From the NCBI GenBank assembly GCA_020024595.1, contig JAHHTO010000079.1, positions 1-10,659 on the forward strand: DNA of 10,659 nucleotides, given 5' to 3'. Positions 6,622 through 10,659 of the stretch are shown here, piece by piece (position 1 is the stretch's first letter; each line of letters opens with the position of its first letter). Under the pieces are notes generated by a model, which made no database searches, was not told where the DNA came from, and was given only the letters and a program-made list of their open reading frames with translations. The DNA is from Schaedlerella sp. GTDB taxonomy: Bacteria; Bacillota; Clostridia; Lachnospirales; Lachnospiraceae. The translations under genes and the position numbers were made by a program.

Positions 6622-8613
6622 ATGTCATTCAAATTGCACAGTGAATATCAGCCTACTGGCGACCAGCCACAGGCTATCGAACAGCTTGTAAAGGGTTTCA
6701 AGGAAGGCAATCAATGCCAGACTTTACTAGGGGTTACAGGTTCCGGTAAGACATTTACCATGGCAAATGTAATCCAGGCATTGAATAAACCTACGCTGAT
6801 CATAGCGCATAACAAAACACTGGCGGCACAGTTATATGGTGAATTTAAAGAATTCTTCCCGGAGAACGCAGTGGAGTATTTTGTGAGTTATTATGATTAT
6901 TACCAGCCGGAAGCCTATGTTCCTTCTTCGGATACGTATATTGCCAAGGATTCTTCTATCAATGATGAGATTGATAAGCTTCGTCTTTCTGCCACGATGG
7001 CATTGACGGAGCGAAGAGATGTGATCATTATTGCAAGTGTCTCCTGTATTTATGGTCTGGGAAGCCCGGTAGATTATCAGAACATGGTAATTTCTCTTCG
7101 TCCGGGCATGATAAAAGAACGAGATGACTTGATTGCAAAGCTGATTGAAATTCAGTACAACCGCAATGATATGGATTTTCATCGAGGAACATTTCGTGTG
7201 CGGGGAGATGTTGTGGAGGTTATCCCTGCATATGAGTCGGATACGGCCATCAGGGTAGAGTTTTTTGGAGATGAGATTGACCGGATTACGGAGATTGATA
7301 TTTTAACAGGGGAAATTAAAGATGAGCTGAAGCATGCAGCAATCTTTCCTGCATCTCATTATGTAGTGGACAAGGAAAATATCAACCGTGCGATTAAGGA
7401 TATAGAACTTGAATTAGAAGAACGAGTGAAGGAGTTTAAACATCAGGATAAGTTATTGGAAGCACAACGAATTGCGGAGCGGACAAATTTTGACATTGAA
7501 ATGTTAAAAGAAACAGGATTTTGTTCCGGGATTGAAAATTATTCCAGACATCTTGCGGGATTGGCACCGGGGCAGGCACCATATACTTTGATTGATTATT
7601 TTCCGGATGATTTTATGATAATGATTGATGAGTCTCATAAGACAATCCCTCAGATTGGCGGAATGTACAACGGAGATCAGTCCAGAAAGTCGACGTTGGT
7701 TGATTATGGATTTCGGCTTCCATCGGCAAAGGATAATCGTCCCTTGAATTTTGAAGAGTTTGAAAGTAAACTTAACCAAGTATTATTTGTATCGGCAACA
7801 CCGGGAGTTTATGAAGAAGAACACGAACTTCTTCGTGCTGAACAGGTAATCCGTCCGACGGGACTTCTGGATCCGAAAGTAGAAGTACGTCCGGTAGAAG
7901 GACAGATTGATGATCTGATAGGGGAAATTAAGAAAGAGATTGCAAAGAAAAACAAGATTCTTGTGACAACTCTGACAAAGCGGATGGCTGAGGATCTTAC
8001 AGATTATATGCGTGAAGTCGGTATCCGTGTGAAATATTTACATTCAGATGTGGATACACTGGAGCGTACAGAGATCATCCGTGATATGCGACTGGATGTG
8101 TTTGATGTGCTTGTTGGAATTAACCTGCTAAGAGAAGGATTGGACATTCCAGAGATTACACTGGTAGCGATTCTGGATGCAGATAAGGAAGGATTTCTTC
8201 GTTCAGAAACCTCATTGATCCAGACCATCGGGCGTGCAGCTCGTAATGCAGAGGGGCATGTTATTATGTATGCAGATCTGATTACAGATTCTATGAGAAT
8301 GGCGATCGAGGAGACAAAGCGCCGTCGTGAGATCCAGATGCAGTATAATGAAGAACATGGAATCACGCCGCAGACAATTAAGAAAGCAGTGCGTGATTTA
8401 ATCAGTATTTCTCAGAAAGTAGACAGTGCACAGATGAAGTTGGAGAAAGATCCGGAGTCTATGAGTCGAGAAGAATTGGAGAAGTTGATTGCTGATGTGA
8501 CAAAGAAGATGAAGAAAGCAGCAGCAGATTTGAATTTTGAGGCAGCAGCCGAACTGCGTGACAAATTGTTAGAATTGAAGAAATCGCTACATGATTTAGC
8601 GGATTCAGAGTGA
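6622..8613 (+). CDS. uvrB: Excinuclease ABC subunit B (UvrB)
   Basis: This 663-residue protein is the damage-verifying helicase-like subunit of nucleotide excision repair. It receives lesions from UvrA and then binds UvrC for incision. Residues 37-44 form Walker A (GVTGSGKT, K43). The damage-clamping beta-hairpin region follows around 92-101 (DYYQPEAYVP). The DESH Walker B box is at about 336-339, SAT near 391, and helicase motif VI (QTIGRAAR) at about 534-541. The C-terminal UVR coiled-coil (about 619-655, NFEAAAELRDKL) is the UvrC-contact module. Length matches Bacillus UvrB (about 660) and no key residue is missing. The gene is preceded by its own promoter and a LexA box and followed 29 nt later by uvrA, so the pair is probably one damage-inducible operon. 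Confidence 0.99.
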   Translation: MSFKLHSEYQPTGDQPQAIEQLVKGFKEGNQCQTLLGVTGSGKTFTMANVIQALNKPTLIIAHNKTLAAQLYGEFKEFFPENAVEYFVSYYDYYQPEAYVPSSDTYIAKDSSINDEIDKLRLSATMALTERRDVIIIASVSCIYGLGSPVDYQNMVISLRPGMIKERDDLIAKLIEIQYNRNDMDFHRGTFRVRGDVVEVIPAYESDTAIRVEFFGDEIDRITEIDILTGEIKDELKHAAIFPASHYVVDKENINRAIKDIELELEERVKEFKHQDKLLEAQRIAERTNFDIEMLKETGFCSGIENYSRHLAGLAPGQAPYTLIDYFPDDFMIMIDESHKTIPQIGGMYNGDQSRKSTLVDYGFRLPSAKDNRPLNFEEFESKLNQVLFVSATPGVYEEEHELLRAEQVIRPTGLLDPKVEVRPVEGQIDDLIGEIKKEIAKKNKILVTTLTKRMAEDLTDYMREVGIRVKYLHSDVDTLERTEIIRDMRLDVFDVLVGINLLREGLDIPEITLVAILDADKEGFLRSETSLIQTIGRAARNAEGHVIMYADLITDSMRMAIEETKRRREIQMQYNEEHGITPQTIKKAVRDLISISQKVDSAQMKLEKDPESMSREELEKLIADVTKKMKKAAADLNFEAAAELRDKLLELKKSLHDLADSE

Positions 8614-8642
8614 TTCAGTAATAACACAGGAGATAATGTAAT

Positions 8643-10659
8643 ATGGGAATGAAAATGGATGCCCGGAAATATATCAGAATCCGCGGAGCGAATGAAAATA
8701 ATCTAAAAAATATTGATGTGGATATTCCACGAAATGAACTTGTTGTCCTGACCGGACTAAGTGGATCAGGCAAGTCTTCTCTTGCTTTTGATACGATTTA
8801 TGCGGAAGGACAGCGTCGATACATGGAATCACTGTCTTCTTATGCAAGACAGTTTCTGGGACAGATGGAGAAACCGAATGTAGAGAGCATCGATGGGTTG
8901 TCACCGGCAATATCTATCGATCAGAAGTCGACAAACCATAACCCACGTTCCACGGTTGGGACTGTGACAGAAATCTATGATTATTTCAGACTTTTGTATG
9001 CCCGAGTTGGAATCCCTCATTGTCCCAAATGTGGGAAGGAAATTAAAAAGCAGTCTGTGGATGAGATGACAGATCAGATTATGTCTATGCCGGAAGGAAC
9101 GAAAATTCAGCTTTTGGCTCCGGTTGTAAGAGGGAGAAAGGGAACTCACGCAAAATTGTTTGAACGATCAAAGAAAAGCGGTTATGTGCGTGTACGTGTC
9201 GATGGGAATCTGTATGAATTATCTGAAGAAATCAAATTAGATAAAAATATTAAGCATAACATTGAAATTATTGTTGACCGTCTGATTGTGAAGCCGGGGA
9301 TTGAAAAACGACTTTCTGATTCGATTGAAAATGTGCTAGGACTTGCGGAAGGGCTTCTTGTAGTGGATGTGATTGGCGGAGAAGCACTGAATTTCAGTCA
9401 GAGCTTTTCCTGCCCGGACTGTGGGATCAGTATCGAAGAAATTGAACCGAGAAGTTTTTCGTTTAACAATCCGTTTGGAGCATGTCCGGCATGTTTCGGT
9501 TTAGGATATAAGATGGAATTTTCTGAAGAACTGATGATACCGAATCCATCCCTGAGTATCAATCAAGGGGCGATTGCGGTACTTGGATGGCAGTCCTGTA
9601 TGGATAAGGGAAGTTTTACAAATGCGATTTTATGTGCGCTGGCAGATACTTATGGATTTGATCTGGACACACCTTTTGAACAATATTCAAAAGAAATTCA
9701 TGATATTTTGCTTTATGGAACCAATGGGAAAAGTATCAAAGTGCATTATAAAGGCCAGCGGGGAGAAGGTGTGTATGATGTTACGTTTGAAGGCCTGATT
9801 AAGAATGTAGAACGTCGGTACAGAGAGACTCATTCAGAGACATCAAAGGCAGAATACGAGTCGTTTATGAATATTACCCCTTGTTCGGAATGTAAGGGAC
9901 AGCGCCTAAAGCAGAGTGCACTGGCTGTTACCGTTGGTGATAAGAATATTTCTGAGGTTACTGCAATGTCTATCGATAAGTTGCAGAGTTTTTTGGGACA
10001 ATTGGAACTTTCCCACACTCAGTATTTGATCGGGGATCAGATTTTGAAGGAAATCAAAGCTCGAATACAGTTTCTGATGGACGTTGGCTTGAATTATTTG
10101 ACGCTGGCGCGGGCGACGGGGTCTTTGTCCGGCGGAGAAGCGCAGAGAATCCGTCTGGCGACTCAGATTGGTTCCGGTCTGGTTGGTGTGGCATATATTC
10201 TGGATGAGCCGAGTATTGGTCTGCATCAGAGAGATAATGATAAGCTGCTGATGACACTGAAACGCCTTCGTGATTTGGGAAATTCATTAATTGTAGTAGA
10301 GCATGACGAAGATACAATGCTGGAAGCTGACTGTATTGTGGATATCGGACCGGGAGCCGGAGAACACGGTGGCGAAGTGGTTGCAGTCGGTACTGCGGAA
10401 GAATTGATGAAATGTAAGAATTCAATCACAGGAGATTATCTAAGTGGCCGTAAAAAGATTCCAGTACCCGAAGAACGTAAAAAGCCGACAGGGTTTATCA
10501 AGGTAGTGGGGGCACAAGAAAATAATCTAAAAAATATTGATGTGAAATTTCCACTCGGAGTGATGACTTGCGTGACTGGTGTGTCTGGTTCAGGGAAAAG
10601 TTCTCTGGTTAATGAAATTTTGTATAAACGGCTTGCCCGTGATTTGAACCGTGCAAGAA
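8643..10659 (+). CDS. uvrA: Excinuclease ABC subunit A (UvrA), 3' end cut by window edge
   Basis: This is the DNA-damage sensor ATPase of nucleotide excision repair; it works as a dimer and loads UvrB. The first 672 residues are visible out of a usual total of about 940, and the frame stays open to the window end. The start is ATG 8643, with AGGAGA 9 nt upstream. The first nucleotide-binding domain has Walker A GLSGSGKS (K44), signature LSGGEAQR (495-502) and Walker B ILDEPSIGLHQR (D521/E522). Zinc-type cysteines occur as C127/C130 (CPKC), C257/C260 with C281/C284 (C-x2-C-x20-C-x2-C), and C414/C417 (CSECKG). The second domain begins near 622, and its Walker A GVSGSGKS has K652. The second signature and final zinc module lie beyond the window. 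The gene follows uvrB by 29 nt with no terminator between, consistent with co-transcription. No frameshift is seen. Confidence 0.98.
   Translation, partial: MGMKMDARKYIRIRGANENNLKNIDVDIPRNELVVLTGLSGSGKSSLAFDTIYAEGQRRYMESLSSYARQFLGQMEKPNVESIDGLSPAISIDQKSTNHNPRSTVGTVTEIYDYFRLLYARVGIPHCPKCGKEIKKQSVDEMTDQIMSMPEGTKIQLLAPVVRGRKGTHAKLFERSKKSGYVRVRVDGNLYELSEEIKLDKNIKHNIEIIVDRLIVKPGIEKRLSDSIENVLGLAEGLLVVDVIGGEALNFSQSFSCPDCGISIEEIEPRSFSFNNPFGACPACFGLGYKMEFSEELMIPNPSLSINQGAIAVLGWQSCMDKGSFTNAILCALADTYGFDLDTPFEQYSKEIHDILLYGTNGKSIKVHYKGQRGEGVYDVTFEGLIKNVERRYRETHSETSKAEYESFMNITPCSECKGQRLKQSALAVTVGDKNISEVTAMSIDKLQSFLGQLELSHTQYLIGDQILKEIKARIQFLMDVGLNYLTLARATGSLSGGEAQRIRLATQIGSGLVGVAYILDEPSIGLHQRDNDKLLMTLKRLRDLGNSLIVVEHDEDTMLEADCIVDIGPGAGEHGGEVVAVGTAEELMKCKNSITGDYLSGRKKIPVPEERKKPTGFIKVVGAQENNLKNIDVKFPLGVMTCVTGVSGSGKSSLVNEILYKRLARDLNRAR
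8694..8720 (+). repeat. 27-bp exact direct repeat, copy 1 (first UvrA ATPase half)
   Basis: These bases are identical to 10518-10544. Both copies are read in the same frame and encode ENNLKNIDV just upstream of each Walker A motif, so they reflect the duplicated ATPase halves of UvrA. Identity at the DNA level, including synonymous positions, is more than protein conservation requires. Confidence 0.9.
10518..10544 (+). repeat. 27-bp exact direct repeat, copy 2 (second UvrA ATPase half)
   Basis: This is the second copy of the repeat at 8694-8720, encoding the same nine residues at the start of the second nucleotide-binding domain of UvrA. The flanking sequence diverges at once on both sides. 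Confidence 0.9.

Noticed and set aside
9574..9798. A 74-codon plus-strand open frame inside uvrA
   Set aside because: It is in another frame of an unmistakable UvrA coding region and has no domain.
10054..10429. Two overlapping minus-strand open frames opposite the UvrA signature region
   Set aside because: They are antisense shadows of conserved UvrA codons with no credible protein features.

Overview
The window looks like a stretch of chromosome from a low-GC Gram-positive anaerobe, most likely class Clostridia and probably a gut Lachnospiraceae. This rests on AT-rich coding sequence, strong AGGAGG-type ribosome binding sites, a YesM/YesN-type two-component pair, a GcnA-type GH20 enzyme, and a uvrB-uvrA pair preceded by a Bacillota-type LexA box. 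All real genes lie on the plus strand; nothing on the minus strand is convincing.

Region 1 (1 to 6365) is a tightly packed, probably co-transcribed block: the C-terminal part of a membrane sensor kinase of the His_kinase/YesM class, its REC-AraC response regulator, a GH20 beta-N-acetylhexosaminidase, a 612-residue protein I cannot assign to a known family, and a 71-residue zinc-ribbon protein. Three of the four junctions overlap (29, 11 and 28 nt) and the fourth has a 16-nt gap. Neither large enzyme-like protein has a signal peptide. The likely job is sensing an extracellular glycan or sugar and breaking down imported GlcNAc- or GalNAc-containing oligosaccharides in the cytoplasm. No transporter gene is visible; it may lie upstream of the window.

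Region 2 (6366 to 6621) is a control region. It holds a long hairpin that probably ends the first transcript, a LexA (SOS) box, an extended -10 promoter, and a leader of roughly 95 nt ending in a strong ribosome binding site.

Region 3 (6622 to 10659) holds uvrB (complete) and uvrA (cut by the window edge), encoding two components of UvrABC nucleotide excision repair, 29 nt apart and probably one SOS-inducible operon. Its coding sequence is visibly less AT-rich than region 1, consistent with an accessory glycan locus placed beside a conserved repair operon.

The best candidate for something undescribed is the 612-residue protein at 4339 to 6177, tied by operon structure to a GH20 enzyme and a dedicated regulator.
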